From positions 110,722 to 165,027 of the forward strand of contig QBMK01000013.1 in assembly GCA_003249035.1 (NCBI GenBank): a DNA stretch of 54,306 nt, read 5' to 3'. Made by a program: the position numbers and the translations under genes. This stretch comes from Pseudanabaena sp. (GTDB lineage: Bacteria > Cyanobacteriota > Cyanobacteriia > Pseudanabaenales > Pseudanabaenaceae). Below are positions 25,234-34,952 of this stretch, piece after piece (the stretch's first letter is position 1; each line of letters begins with the position of its first letter). Below the pieces are notes generated by a model. The model had not been told where the DNA came from. It ran no database searches and worked only from the letters and a program-made list of their open reading frames with translations.

Positions 25234-28200
25234 TTATGCTAAAATTTTCTTCCTATGGGATTCTAGAAATTCGCGAATTCGTTTGATTTGAAACTCACGG
25301 GCGTAGTCTAGCACTTGATTTGCAAAGGGACTAAACGTGGAATCAGTTTCTTGTAGAAGTACAACCTCATCTTGAATCGCGATAATATCTCCCATCCTTG
25401 CAAGTTGTAGCAATCTCTCGACCGTAAAGCTTGGTGGCGCAATCATAGGTTGCCCGATCGCATCTATCTTGACATTGCTAATACTTATTTCAGTATCATC
25501 GTAGATATTACTATCATCGTATTCCCATTCCAGACTGAGGAGCGATCGCATTGTATAAAACAAGGTGTCAGGAGCAATTGGCTTAGCGATAAAATCATTA
25601 CATCCTACGGCGATACTCAGACTACGATCTTGATTGAATGCGCTGGCGGAGACCATGACGATCGCAGTCTTCTCAAACATCGGTAACTGACGCAACTGCT
25701 TTGTGGTTTCATGTCCATCCAGTTGAGGCATTACCATATCCAGTAAAATCAAATCAGGCTCAAAACTTTGGGCTTGAGTGAGGCAATCATAGCCATCGAT
25801 CGCTTCCGCAACAATGAAGCCAAGCGGCGTGAGTAAATCATTCAATACCATGCGATTTTCGGTCTTGTCATCGACAATCAAAATTTTGCGCCGATCTCCC
25901 AAGTAACCTGTGATCGTCCGACTATCGATTAATATCGGTTGAATATGATTAGGAACTTCAGTTAACTCAATTTCAAACCAGAAAGTGCTGCCTTCATTTA
26001 ATCTGCTCTCGACATGCAATTGTCCTCCCATCATCTCCACAATCTTTTGACAGATCGGTAAGCCTAAACCAGTTCCAGAGTATCGCCGAGAGCGATCGCC
26101 TGCCTGTTGAAACGGTAAAAATATATCTTCTAATTTATCAGGATCGATGCCTACGCCCGTATCAGTGATTTCAAACCGAACTTTGTAGTTATGGTTAGGC
26201 TCACAGGGCTGAACATTGACGGTCAGAGATACGCTGCCGCGATCGGTAAACTTCACAGCATTTCCAAACAAATTGATCAGAACTTGCCGCAGACGTTTCT
26301 CATCACCATACATAGTCGTTGGTAATGTGGTCAGAGGTTGATAGATTAACTCAACATCCTTAGCGCGTACTTGCAATTGGAAAATATCAGTAATATTTTG
26401 CAGCAATTTGGGAAGATCAAATTCACTAGGATTGAGTTCTAGCTTTTTAGCTTCGATTTTAGAAAGATCGAGAATGTCATTGAGTAAGGTCAGCAAATGT
26501 TCGCCACTCCGCTGAATGATTTCTAAACCTGCTTTATGCTTTTCAGGGTCGTAACTGCGCTTGAGGATTTGAGCATAGCCAAGGATGCCATTTAAAGGAG
26601 TACGTAACTCATGACTCATGTTCGCGAGGAATTCACTCTTAGCACGATTTGCCGTATCGGCAACTTCTTTGGCGGATTGCAGTTCCTTCTCAGCCTGCTT
26701 GCGATCGGTGATATCTGTGCCTACTGATAAAATTTCGATCAACTTTCCTTGATCGTCATAAATCGGCTTATTTGACCAAGTAACCCAAACTCGCCGCCCA
26801 TCTTTGCAAATATTCTCATTCTCATTGAGTTGATATTTTTCAGGGGCGCAACATATTTCGGCAATCATGTTGCGGAGGTCATCTCCTGATACATCCTTGG
26901 TTGAGACAATAGTATCCAATACATAGGAACCAAGGATATCTTCTAATTGATAGCCAAAAAATCTCAATCCATAATCATTCAAGAAACAAATTCGACCTTG
27001 GGTATCCCAGCGCAGAATAATGCAGTTTGCTGATTCCACCAGATCGCGATATTTCTTTTCACTCTCTTTAATATTCTCTTCGATGATTTTGCGATCGCTA
27101 ATATCTTTAACTGCATAGATTGCAAAAACATTACCACCAAACTCAATTGTTTCAGAAGAGATTAGCCCAGTAAATCTTTTCCCTTCTTTAGTTACGAAGT
27201 TTGCTTCATAATTGAATACTCTCCCTTCAACTGCTAAAACTTCTAACATGCGATCGCGTTCACTTAAATCCACCCACAGATTTAAATCTGAAGGAGCTGC
27301 ACCGATTGCTTCTTCACGGCTATAGCCCGTGATTTCTGTCCATTTATTATTGACATCAATATGCTTGTATGTGTCATTGGATAGCAAAGCCATCCCATCA
27401 GGGCTAGAACGAAAAGCTTTAGCAAATTTTTCTTCCGACTCTCGTAATGCGGCTTCAGTGAATTCATGTTCCAGAATTTCCTGTTGTAATGCATAGGTAC
27501 GTTCATCTACTTTTTGCACCAAAAGCTGTGAATATTCCTCCAGTCTCGTATGCGATCGCTTCATCTGGCGACTCATCTGATTAAAGGAATTCGCCAAAAT
27601 CGCTAATTCTTCAATAGCGCAGTCATACTCCACCTTTTGATCGAGATTGCCATTTGCGATCGATTGACTTGCCTGACTAAGTTGAGTAATAGGTCGGCTG
27701 ATGCGGCGTGCGGCAATAATTCCTAAAATGGCATTTAAACCAAGGGCAAGCAGACATAGCATCACCGTTGACTTGGAATTTTCTTTGATCTGCAACATAA
27801 AGTCTGATGCAGGTACAGCAACAACAATGCGCCAATTCAATCCGCTCAAACCAGAGTCATTTTGTAATTTCCCAACTTGAAGAGCATATGATTCACCCTC
27901 AAAATCGAATCGCCGAATCTCATTGTCGCTAGTTGCAGGCAGTAATTCTAGCTGTTCCGCAACTTTTCTAGTTAATTTGTCTTGACTTTGGGATGCGAAA
28001 ATACGCTCTGATTTATTGCCCTGAGATGAAATTTCTACATTTAAATCAGATGTAGCGACTAATTTACCAGAAGGCTCAATAATTAATGTTTGTCCATTTG
28101 GGCTAACTTTTGTTTTCTGTAAAAACTGATTGATGTCACCCAAAAGTATTGATACGCCTAGAACCCCTTGAAGATCGCCATTCTCGTGATAAATGGGTCT

Positions 28201-28851
28201 AATCGCGGTGATGGCTGGTTCTTCGGTCATCGAGTCTGTATAGACTTCAGTCCAAATACTTTGTCTGGTCTCAACTATAGTGCGATACCAAGGACGAGCT
28301 TTTAAATTAAAACTATTTTTTGCCATCAATAGTATTTGAGGTCGCCCATGATTATCGGTCATAAAAGTCGAATTAGTATTTTCGATCGCAAATCGATCTT
28401 TAATACGTCGTACTCCCAAGTATTTGCCAGAAGTAGTAGCAACGTAAATATTACTGATACGAGGAAAGCTTTGCAGTTGTTTCCAAAAGTGAGCTTGAAC
28501 TTTCTGCTCATCACTAGGTTCTATTTGCCCTAACTCAATGCTATTAGCATTAAGTTGATTTAGGGTATAGGGAAGTTCTAAATAGGAATGTAAGCGATCT
28601 TGAACTTGCTCGGTAACTTTGCGGTGGAACTGATCAGCAAGCAGAGTAACTGCGTTATGTCCATTACGAAAGGATAACCACCCAATCAAGCCAACAATGC
28701 CAAAGGTATTCAACAAAAACGGCACTGTAATTAATAAGCTCAGAGGTACTCTAAAGCCTTTGCTTTCACAACGATTTGTCGAAGTAGGAATGAATCCCAC
28801 TGATATAGTGTCTTGTTCGTTGGTAGGATGATTGATCGGTGGTGTGGTCAT
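25234..28851 (-). CDS. Hybrid sensor histidine kinase (Cache-HAMP-PAS-PAS-HisKA-HATPase-REC)
   Basis: 1205 residues. Membrane helices near 38-62 and 362-382 enclose a Cache-type extracytoplasmic sensor (about 70-350). Then come HAMP (385-440), a coiled segment, two PAS domains (about 475-595 and 605-725), the phospho-acceptor box FLANMSHELRTPLNGILGYA with His near 747, the ATPase domain with NLFGNAVKFTDRGSV and GTGLGLPICQ, and a receiver with Asp near 1037 in LILLDMVMPQLDG. A 90-residue tail follows. The signal is unknown. The TPR gene 28 bases upstream on the same strand is probably co-transcribed. No response regulator gene is adjacent. Confidence 0.93.
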   Translation of the reverse strand: MTTPPINHPTNEQDTISVGFIPTSTNRCESKGFRVPLSLLITVPFLLNTFGIVGLIGWLSFRNGHNAVTLLADQFHRKVTEQVQDRLHSYLELPYTLNQLNANSIELGQIEPSDEQKVQAHFWKQLQSFPRISNIYVATTSGKYLGVRRIKDRFAIENTNSTFMTDNHGRPQILLMAKNSFNLKARPWYRTIVETRQSIWTEVYTDSMTEEPAITAIRPIYHENGDLQGVLGVSILLGDINQFLQKTKVSPNGQTLIIEPSGKLVATSDLNVEISSQGNKSERIFASQSQDKLTRKVAEQLELLPATSDNEIRRFDFEGESYALQVGKLQNDSGLSGLNWRIVVAVPASDFMLQIKENSKSTVMLCLLALGLNAILGIIAARRISRPITQLSQASQSIANGNLDQKVEYDCAIEELAILANSFNQMSRQMKRSHTRLEEYSQLLVQKVDERTYALQQEILEHEFTEAALRESEEKFAKAFRSSPDGMALLSNDTYKHIDVNNKWTEITGYSREEAIGAAPSDLNLWVDLSERDRMLEVLAVEGRVFNYEANFVTKEGKRFTGLISSETIEFGGNVFAIYAVKDISDRKIIEENIKESEKKYRDLVESANCIILRWDTQGRICFLNDYGLRFFGYQLEDILGSYVLDTIVSTKDVSGDDLRNMIAEICCAPEKYQLNENENICKDGRRVWVTWSNKPIYDDQGKLIEILSVGTDITDRKQAEKELQSAKEVADTANRAKSEFLANMSHELRTPLNGILGYAQILKRSYDPEKHKAGLEIIQRSGEHLLTLLNDILDLSKIEAKKLELNPSEFDLPKLLQNITDIFQLQVRAKDVELIYQPLTTLPTTMYGDEKRLRQVLINLFGNAVKFTDRGSVSLTVNVQPCEPNHNYKVRFEITDTGVGIDPDKLEDIFLPFQQAGDRSRRYSGTGLGLPICQKIVEMMGGQLHVESRLNEGSTFWFEIELTEVPNHIQPILIDSRTITGYLGDRRKILIVDDKTENRMVLNDLLTPLGFIVAEAIDGYDCLTQAQSFEPDLILLDMVMPQLDGHETTKQLRQLPMFEKTAIVMVSASAFNQDRSLSIAVGCNDFIAKPIAPDTLFYTMRSLLSLEWEYDDSNIYDDTEISISNVKIDAIGQPMIAPPSFTVERLLQLARMGDIIAIQDEVVLLQETDSTFSPFANQVLDYAREFQIKRIREFLESHRKKILA

Positions 28852-28879
28852 GGACTTTTTTCTGTTGCATTCCTATGCT

Positions 28880-30409
28880 TTAATCAAAACCGAGTCTTCT
28901 CAACGCAATTTTACGATTTTGCCAAACCTGTGTTTCTTGTGGTGATATTTGAATAGCTCGATCGTAGGCTGTGATGGCTTCTTCGAGCATTCCTAGTCCG
29001 CTAAGAGCATTTCCACGACTGTACCAAGCAAAATGATCGTCAGGATTGATTTCTAATGCTCGATCATGACTAGCGATAGCATCTTCATAAAGTTCTAGTT
29101 TGCTAAGTACAAGACCGCGATTATTCCATGCGTAATAGTCATCGGGACGTAGTTCTAAAGCTTTATCATAACTAGCGATTGATTCTGTGTAATTACCCCA
29201 TTGCTCAAGTGCTTTGGCGCGACTATACCAAATTTGATGATCGCGAGGTTTATACGCTAAGGCGCGATCATAACTTGCTACAGCCTCTCCATAATTACCG
29301 AGGCTTTCAAGGGCATAGGCTCGACTAAACCAACCCTGCACGTAGTCGGGTCTAATAGCTAGGGCTTTTTCGCAATGATCGATCGCTTCCTCATATTTAC
29401 CGAGCACACCACAAACCAAGCCTTTGCCACCATAGGAATAATAGTAATCAGGCTTGTGTTTGAGGGCAAGGTTGTAACTATCGATCGCTTCTTCGTAGCG
29501 TCCTAACATACTTAATGAAGTACCAAGATTATGCCAAGCTGCATAAAAATCTTCTTTAAATGTGATCGCTTGACGGTAATTTTGCACAGCCTCTTCATGA
29601 TGTTCGGATAGATCTAACGCAACTGCGCGGTTATACAAAGCCAGATGATTATCGGGGCGGATCTGTAAAGCAAGATCGCAATTGGCGATTGCCTCTTGGC
29701 AACGATTACCAGCTACCAGTAATCCCCCTTGCTCTAGCAATAACTCAATACGGCGTTCAGAAATTAAAGGTTGAGCTGCGATTAGTTTTTGGAGATCCTC
29801 ATATTTGCGATCGCGTTCTCCTTCACTAATTTGAGCATAGGCTTCATAGCGATCGCCACTGACCCAGCGAAAAGCCTCTTGTCGCATTAACTCCATGTCA
29901 GTGGGAAACTCGAACACCTCAACTGACTCATCAAAAAATTCGGGATAGCTATTAATAAAAAATTTGAGTGCAAATAAAGGCAGTAAAAATACAAAACAGA
30001 TCGGAAAACTCTCTTTGAGTTTAGATTTCAGTAAGATTAAATGGGCAAGAGGACGTGGAATATGGGTCAGCTTTTCGCTTAAATCACTATCGGCTAAATC
30101 ATTGAGATTACTTTCTAAAAACTCTTCTATACCAGTAATAAACAGTACATTTACTCCATCTAAGTCTGGCTCATGCAATAACATTTCATAAAAACTGGAG
30201 ATCGGGCGATTGAGCCTTATTACATGAGTTTTTTGACTCGCAGCATCTGCCCGCGTCCTTCTAGTAATCTGCTCTCCCTCCGCTGGTGAACAGCGCACAA
30301 ACATCATCCCAAAATCTTTCTTGGTTTTTAATAAACCTAATAGGTTCTGATATTCTGTCTCTGGATTTTTTAGAGCGTCTTTATCCCAAGCGTTTCCAGT
30401 GTATTGCAT
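28880..30409 (-). CDS. TPR-repeat protein with degenerate NTPase-like N-terminus
   Basis: 509 residues. The first 190 resemble the N-terminal part of cyanobacterial STAND-like proteins (MMFVRCSPAEGEQITRRTRA, VNVLFITGIEEFL) but no Walker A is visible. From about 200 there are eight or nine tetratricopeptide repeats (for example YEEAIDSYNLALKHKPDYYY, YEDAIASHDRALEINPDDHF). The C-terminal repeats are close to consensus. RBS GGGAGA lies before ATG 30409. It is followed on the same strand by the hybrid kinase gene; a role as its protein partner is possible but inferred only from position. Confidence 0.8.
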   Translation of the reverse strand: MQYTGNAWDKDALKNPETEYQNLLGLLKTKKDFGMMFVRCSPAEGEQITRRTRADAASQKTHVIRLNRPISSFYEMLLHEPDLDGVNVLFITGIEEFLESNLNDLADSDLSEKLTHIPRPLAHLILLKSKLKESFPICFVFLLPLFALKFFINSYPEFFDESVEVFEFPTDMELMRQEAFRWVSGDRYEAYAQISEGERDRKYEDLQKLIAAQPLISERRIELLLEQGGLLVAGNRCQEAIANCDLALQIRPDNHLALYNRAVALDLSEHHEEAVQNYRQAITFKEDFYAAWHNLGTSLSMLGRYEEAIDSYNLALKHKPDYYYSYGGKGLVCGVLGKYEEAIDHCEKALAIRPDYVQGWFSRAYALESLGNYGEAVASYDRALAYKPRDHQIWYSRAKALEQWGNYTESIASYDKALELRPDDYYAWNNRGLVLSKLELYEDAIASHDRALEINPDDHFAWYSRGNALSGLGMLEEAITAYDRAIQISPQETQVWQNRKIALRRLGFD

Positions 30410-30531
30410 GGTTCTCCCATTTGACTGAATACTCCTAGCAATTATACCAAAGTTGTAAAGTTCTGTTCAAATCCCCAAGATCAATAAATCTGCAAGCAAG
30501 ATGGCATTTCTCTTTTGCGAATTCACGAATC

Positions 30532-30638
30532 TTATACCAATTCACAAAAGTGTTGTCACACTTTTGTGAATTAAAAATCAAACTCAGTAAAGGTTTTAAA
30601 AATACAAAATGGCGTAGCCATTTTGTGTTTTGGCATTA
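30532..30638. repeat. Double-hairpin repeat (family A), full copy
   Basis: The order is TTATACCAATTCACAAAAGT, hairpin 1, spacer AATCAAACTCAGTAAAGG, hairpin 2 with AAAATGGCGTAGCCATTTTG, end TTTTGGCATTA. The outer ends TTATACCAA and TTGGCATTA are near-inverse. It lies in the 335-base gap between the TPR gene and hslO (divergent), which shows no other gene. Confidence 0.85.
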
Positions 30639-30744
30639 GGACTAGGAAGGTGTTTATGGGTGCTTGAACTCACGTTAACATGGAGATCGATATCAGGTAA
30701 TGCCTGTGCCGGTGTATTGAATACTCAACCATTAGAAAAATTTC

Positions 30745-31683
30745 ATGAACGATCGCTTAATTCGCGCCCTCACCGCCGACGGCAGAGTCCGTGTCATTGG
30801 CGTGAATATTACCCAATCTCTCAATGAGGCTCATCGCCGCCATCAGTTATCAGCTACTGCCACGGCAGCACTTGGTCGTGCCATGAGTGCTAGTTTGTTG
30901 CTCGCCTCAAATATGAAGCAATCTCAAGCCAGAGTCAATGTCAGAGTTGCAGGTGATGGTGGACTGGGCTTAGTCTATGCCGATGCAGGATTTGATGGGA
31001 CAGTACGTGGTTTTGTCACCAACCCCAAATTTGCATTACCACCGCTTGCTGATGGTCAACAAAATGTTAGTCAAGGTATTGGGCATAAAGGTTTTTTCAA
31101 AGTTATGCGCGATGTTGGCTATGGAGAACCCTACAGTAGCACCGTCGAATTAATTGCGGGTGATATCGCCAATGATGTTGCATGGTACTTAGCGTCATCT
31201 GAGCAGACCTACTCAAAGCTCATGCTTACGGAAATAATTGAGGAAGATCGTGACGACGATCCCGTAAAGGTTGCCGCTGGAATCTTATTGCAGATTATGC
31301 CTAAAGCGACGCTTCGGGCTGCAAAGACCGCCAACCTCTCTCAAGAAGAATTACTGAGCCAACTAGAGGCAAAAAGTGATACGCAAAAATTCATGGACTT
31401 GCTACTCCAAGGCAAAGCGATCGCCGAGGTGATGACCGAGATATTTGCCGATATGCATCTCGATATTTTGCCAATGAGTAAAGACGTCAAATTTAGTTGT
31501 CCTTGCTCGATGGAGCGAGTGTTAGCCGCGATGAAAATGTTTGGCGAAGAAGATTTGCGATCGATGATTGCTGAGGATAAAGGTGCAGAAGCAACTTGTC
31601 ATTTCTGTGGTGAGATTTACCACGCCACCACTGAGCAGTTAGATGGTTTACTTGCAGATTTGCAGGTTGACGCAAAAGCCTAG
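30745..31683 (+). CDS. hslO: Redox-activated chaperone Hsp33
   Basis: 312 residues. Hsp33 becomes a holdase when oxidants release its zinc. The N-terminal domain has RVIGVNITQSLNEAHRRH and GRAMSASLLLASNMK. The zinc-binding cysteines are in FSCPCS (CxC) and TCHFCG (CxxC) near 252 and 287, the standard pattern. ATG 30745. The neighbouring mtnP gene lies on the same strand after a palindromic repeat. No unusual feature in the protein. Confidence 0.96.
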   Translation: MNDRLIRALTADGRVRVIGVNITQSLNEAHRRHQLSATATAALGRAMSASLLLASNMKQSQARVNVRVAGDGGLGLVYADAGFDGTVRGFVTNPKFALPPLADGQQNVSQGIGHKGFFKVMRDVGYGEPYSSTVELIAGDIANDVAWYLASSEQTYSKLMLTEIIEEDRDDDPVKVAAGILLQIMPKATLRAAKTANLSQEELLSQLEAKSDTQKFMDLLLQGKAIAEVMTEIFADMHLDILPMSKDVKFSCPCSMERVLAAMKMFGEEDLRSMIAEDKGAEATCHFCGEIYHATTEQLDGLLADLQVDAKA

Positions 31684-31693
31684 CAGTCTTCTA

Positions 31694-31768
31694 GTAGGGT
31701 GTGTTAGCGCAGCGTAACGCACCATAAACTTTTGGATGGTGCGTTACGCTATCGCTAACGCACTCTAC
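31694..31768. repeat. Palindromic repeat with GTTAGCG/CGCTAAC arms
   Basis: GTAGGGTGTGTTAGCGCAGC GTAACGCACC (31694-31723) is matched by an inverse with few mismatches (31738-31768) around a 14-base loop. Repeats with this GTAGGGTGNGTTAGCG motif are common in cyanobacterial and other bacterial genomes. It fills most of the hslO-mtnP gap. Confidence 0.8.
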
Positions 31769-31810
31769 GGTCTACATTAATTTATCAATTCCCATAATCT
31801 TTGAAAACCT

Positions 31811-32686
31811 ATGACAGTTAACGCACAAATTGGCATTATTGGCGGCAGTGGACTCTACAAAATGTCTGCCCTGACTGATATTCAAGAAATTAATATTGAT
31901 ACTCCCTTTGGCAAAACTTCAGACGCATTTATCTATGGCAAATTGTCTGGAACCCCTGTCCTATTCCTAGCCAGACATGGGCGATCGCACCATTTGCTTC
32001 CGACAGAAGTCCCCTATCGCGCCAATATCTATGCCCTTAAAAGTCTAGGCGTGGAATACATCATTTCCGCCTCAGCAGTTGGCTCCTTACAAGAATATGC
32101 CCGACCTCTAGATATTGTGCTACCCGATCAGTTTATCGATCGCACCACTAGCCGTATCTCGACTTTCTTTGGTGATGGAGTTGTTGCCCATATTGCCTTT
32201 GCTGAGCCAATTTGCAAGTCTCTTCTTGCAGTATTAGCATCATCTACAGAATCAGTGGATTTGGGGCGCAACAAAGTCCATAAAGGGGGGATTTATATTT
32301 GTATGGAGGGGCCAGCTTTCTCGACTAAAGCCGAATCGCTACTTCATCGTAGTTGGGGAGCTAAGGTCATTGGCATGACTAATGTCACTGAGGCAAAGCT
32401 TGCCCGCGAGGCAGAAATTTCCTATGCCACGATCGCATTGGTCACTGATTATGACTGCTGGCATGACGATCATGAGAGTGTAACTGTGGAAATGATCATC
32501 CAAAATTTACATAAAAATGCAGTCAATGCTCAAACCGTAATTCAAAATGCTGTAGCAAAAATCGCAGTTAATCCTCCAAAATCTGAAGCCCATCATGCTT
32601 TGAAAACTTCAATCTTGACAGATTTGAGTAAGGTGTCTGACGCAAGTCGCGATCGCTTAAAAGTGATTTTGCAAAAGTATCTCTAA
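31811..32686 (+). CDS. mtnP: S-methyl-5'-thioadenosine phosphorylase
   Basis: 291 residues. It splits methylthioadenosine with phosphate into adenine and methylthioribose-1-phosphate in methionine salvage. [12 protein letters not shown] (about 7-18), [51 protein letters not shown] and [11 protein letters not shown] are family landmarks. The SxxxWHD-like block supports methylthioadenosine over inosine or guanosine as substrate. It ends at a bidirectional hairpin shared with the convergent YtaF-like gene. Confidence 0.94.
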   Translation: MTVNAQIGIIGGSGLYKMSALTDIQEINIDTPFGKTSDAFIYGKLSGTPVLFLARHGRSHHLLPTEVPYRANIYALKSLGVEYIISASAVGSLQEYARPLDIVLPDQFIDRTTSRISTFFGDGVVAHIAFAEPICKSLLAVLASSTESVDLGRNKVHKGGIYICMEGPAFSTKAESLLHRSWGAKVIGMTNVTEAKLAREAEISYATIALVTDYDCWHDDHESVTVEMIIQNLHKNAVNAQTVIQNAVAKIAVNPPKSEAHHALKTSILTDLSKVSDASRDRLKVILQKYL

Positions 32687-32689
32687 AGA

Positions 32690-32724
32690 AATAAAGAAGC
32701 GGCGCTTCTCGCCGCCTCTTTATT
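32690..32724. terminator. Bidirectional terminator between mtnP and the YtaF-like gene
   Basis: The arms AATAAAGAAGCGGCG and CGCCGCCTCTTTATT differ at one pair and enclose CTTCT. A-rich and T-rich flanks on both sides suit termination from either strand. Confidence 0.75.
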
Positions 32725-33415
32725 AAAAAATAATTTCATAGATGCCAATTAAAATCAACAATAATCCAGAAATTTGCTGGGATAGCTTACCTAGGGATTT
32801 TCTAAATATTTTTTTTGGAAGTTTCTGTCCTAAAGCCACAGTGATATAGCTAAATAAACCAATAGCTAAAGATGTGGCAACGGGATTGTATCCAGATAAA
32901 CTTGCGCCTAACCCTCCTGCGATCGCATTTAGAGACAGCGAAATTCCTAAGAGAATAGTTTCACTTAATTGGATAGGTGCAACATGACAAACAGATGAGT
33001 TGGCATTTACCGAAGAATTATTATTCCCAAACATCTGTCTCTGATGAATCGGAACATTTTGAGGATGTCTATGGAAAATCTTTTTGAATTTTACTTGAGA
33101 TATTTGAGAACGAAAAAATTGCCATATTAACTTATATGAAGGTCTATCTAAACTTTCCCAACACACCCACAAACCAACGCCAATAATAATACTTGCGCCG
33201 ATACCATTAGCTGCCCATATGGGTAAAACACGCTCTAGCCACTGTCCACAGATCATTGCTAAAAAGGTCAAAACCGTAGAAATTAGCGCAATGATTAAAT
33301 TCGAGAAAACAGGAATATATCGCTTTTGCAGTCCGTAGGAAATGCCAACCCCCAGATTATCTAAATTAGCTGCGATCGCTAAGAGGAGAAGCATTTGAAA
33401 TTTATCAAAGATCAT
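32723..33415 (-). CDS. YtaF/MntP-like membrane protein
   Basis: 230 residues from ATG 33415 (a TTG at 33430 is also possible and would overlap the LCP stop). Six membrane segments lie in two halves separated by a basic loop (about 100-140). ANLDNLGVGISYGLQ in the first half and LSLNAIAGGLGASLSG in the second carry the paired conserved Asp/Asn positions of the MntP/YtaF group, which includes manganese exporters and sporulation membrane proteins. Probably a small-ion transporter; the ion is not deducible. It follows the LCP gene on the same strand with no gap. Confidence 0.8.
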   Translation of the reverse strand: MIFDKFQMLLLLAIAANLDNLGVGISYGLQKRYIPVFSNLIIALISTVLTFLAMICGQWLERVLPIWAANGIGASIIIGVGLWVCWESLDRPSYKLIWQFFRSQISQVKFKKIFHRHPQNVPIHQRQMFGNNNSSVNANSSVCHVAPIQLSETILLGISLSLNAIAGGLGASLSGYNPVATSLAIGLFSYITVALGQKLPKKIFRKSLGKLSQQISGLLLILIGIYEIIF

Positions 33416-33426
33416 AAAAAAAGCTG

Positions 33427-34806
33427 TCAATTACTTCTAAATTTGGTTGCAAGGTCTTCCCTGATAATCACTGTTACATCGGAATATAAGTCTCCAGTAG
33501 CTTCAACTTGCACCTGTCCGACACCTATTTCCTTTTTGACTAGATTGGCTATGTCTGGATTCCCTTGCTGGGCAATAATTTGGGTCTTACCAGTAGACTC
33601 TAACATAGAGTCAATTTCATGATCAGCAATATAAACATTACTAAAACCACGATTTCTGAAAAACTTGATAGCCTTCTCATTTATATCAGACTGACCCGTA
33701 GCATTAACCAAAGCAATCTGAATTGTCTTAGAAGCTTGACTTTTTTGAGTGGTAAGCTGTTGATCATCTTGAGTTACTTCCGTAGGAATTGATACATCGA
33801 AATAACGTGTGAGAACTGTATCAGTAGCTTGGGTGTTTTCAATCCAATAGCTAGAGTCATACTCATTATTTAGACTGAATCGCCCAGGCAGCATAACCAT
33901 GTTCAGGTGATAGCGATCCACACCCGTAAGGACATGATAAATAGCAAGCATTTCCCCTAAGGACAAATCAGTATCAAGATTTTGCTGCACAATCTGAAGG
34001 AGTTGCTGTACTTTGTTAAAAGTATCAGGTTGAATCAGTTTATGGAGTAGGGCTTGGAGTACTTCTTGCTGCCGTTGGACACGCCCAATATCTCCCAAAG
34101 CATCATGACGAAAGCGCACATATTCCTGCAAATGTTGCCCATTGAGCGTTTGGTTGCCAGCGACAAAGTTAATGTTGAGATTTTGGCTGCGATCGACATA
34201 TTTCATAGCCTTAGGAACATTAACTTCCACACCTCCTAATGCATCAACAAGATGGATAAATCCCTCAGTATCCACTCTAATATAGCGATCGATGGGAATA
34301 TTTCGTAGTAATTGGCTTACGGTTGAGGCTGCTAAGGGCATCCCTCCATATACATTTGCAGCATTAATTTTGTCAGCACCTACTCCAGGTATTTCCGCAC
34401 GAGTATCTCTAGGGAGCGACAAAATGTTGACTTGGTGAGTTTTTGGTAGAAGACGAATCAGGAGCATTGTGTCGCTATTTCCTGACAAAGCCTCTCCTAG
34501 TGTGAAAGCCGCTTGATGCGGATGCCCTGAATTATCTATACCTAAAATGAGGATATTAACAGGTCGATCTATTTGTGTAGGGATAATTGTAGTAATACTT
34601 TTAGAGCTATTGGGTAGTACTGCAGTAGTGTGGCGAAATGGAGAGCTTGCAAGTACCAGTGCAAAAGATGCACCTGATATTCCCGATATGAATGCAATGA
34701 TTAAGTAGACGAGAAGCTTTCTTGCAGCTTTTGGCTTCTTCTGGTCTGCTTGATGAGAGGAGGTATTGATTTGAGATTGCTGCCTGTCAAATCTCTTCTT
34801 CTGCAC
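33427..34806 (-). CDS. LytR-CpsA-Psr (LCP) family cell-envelope ligase with LytR_C domain
   Basis: 459 residues. A basic N-terminus, one membrane helix (about 30-52), then the LCP domain (about 80-290): NILILGIDNSG, GNSDTMLLIRLLPKTHQVNI, LSLPRDTR, YVRFRHDALGDIGRVQRQQE with the Arg/Asp residues that hold the polyprenyl pyrophosphate. A LytR_C domain follows (about 355-459: IQIALVNATGQSDI). LCP proteins transfer glycopolymers to peptidoglycan outside the membrane. The YtaF-like gene begins at or before its stop. Confidence 0.92.
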   Translation of the reverse strand: MQKKRFDRQQSQINTSSHQADQKKPKAARKLLVYLIIAFISGISGASFALVLASSPFRHTTAVLPNSSKSITTIIPTQIDRPVNILILGIDNSGHPHQAAFTLGEALSGNSDTMLLIRLLPKTHQVNILSLPRDTRAEIPGVGADKINAANVYGGMPLAASTVSQLLRNIPIDRYIRVDTEGFIHLVDALGGVEVNVPKAMKYVDRSQNLNINFVAGNQTLNGQHLQEYVRFRHDALGDIGRVQRQQEVLQALLHKLIQPDTFNKVQQLLQIVQQNLDTDLSLGEMLAIYHVLTGVDRYHLNMVMLPGRFSLNNEYDSSYWIENTQATDTVLTRYFDVSIPTEVTQDDQQLTTQKSQASKTIQIALVNATGQSDINEKAIKFFRNRGFSNVYIADHEIDSMLESTGKTQIIAQQGNPDIANLVKKEIGVGQVQVEATGDLYSDVTVIIREDLATKFRSN

Positions 34807-34899
34807 TGTGATAACCTAATAGTCTGAGGTTTGTTTAAATTACATAAAAGTATAGTGTAATCAGAAAAATTAGCACCATTAAAGCTTTGAAAAATTGAA

Positions 34900-34952
34900 T
34901 AGTTACGAATAAAAAAGGCGGCGCAATGCGCCGCCTTTTTTATTCGTAACTA
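34900..34952 (-). terminator. hemE terminator whose arm contains the end of hemE
   Basis: 26-bp arms with a single-base centre (34900-34925 and 34927-34952, core GGCGGCGCA). The right arm covers the last 13 bases of hemE including its stop, so these are copied inverted downstream. Followed by A/T-rich DNA. Confidence 0.85.
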
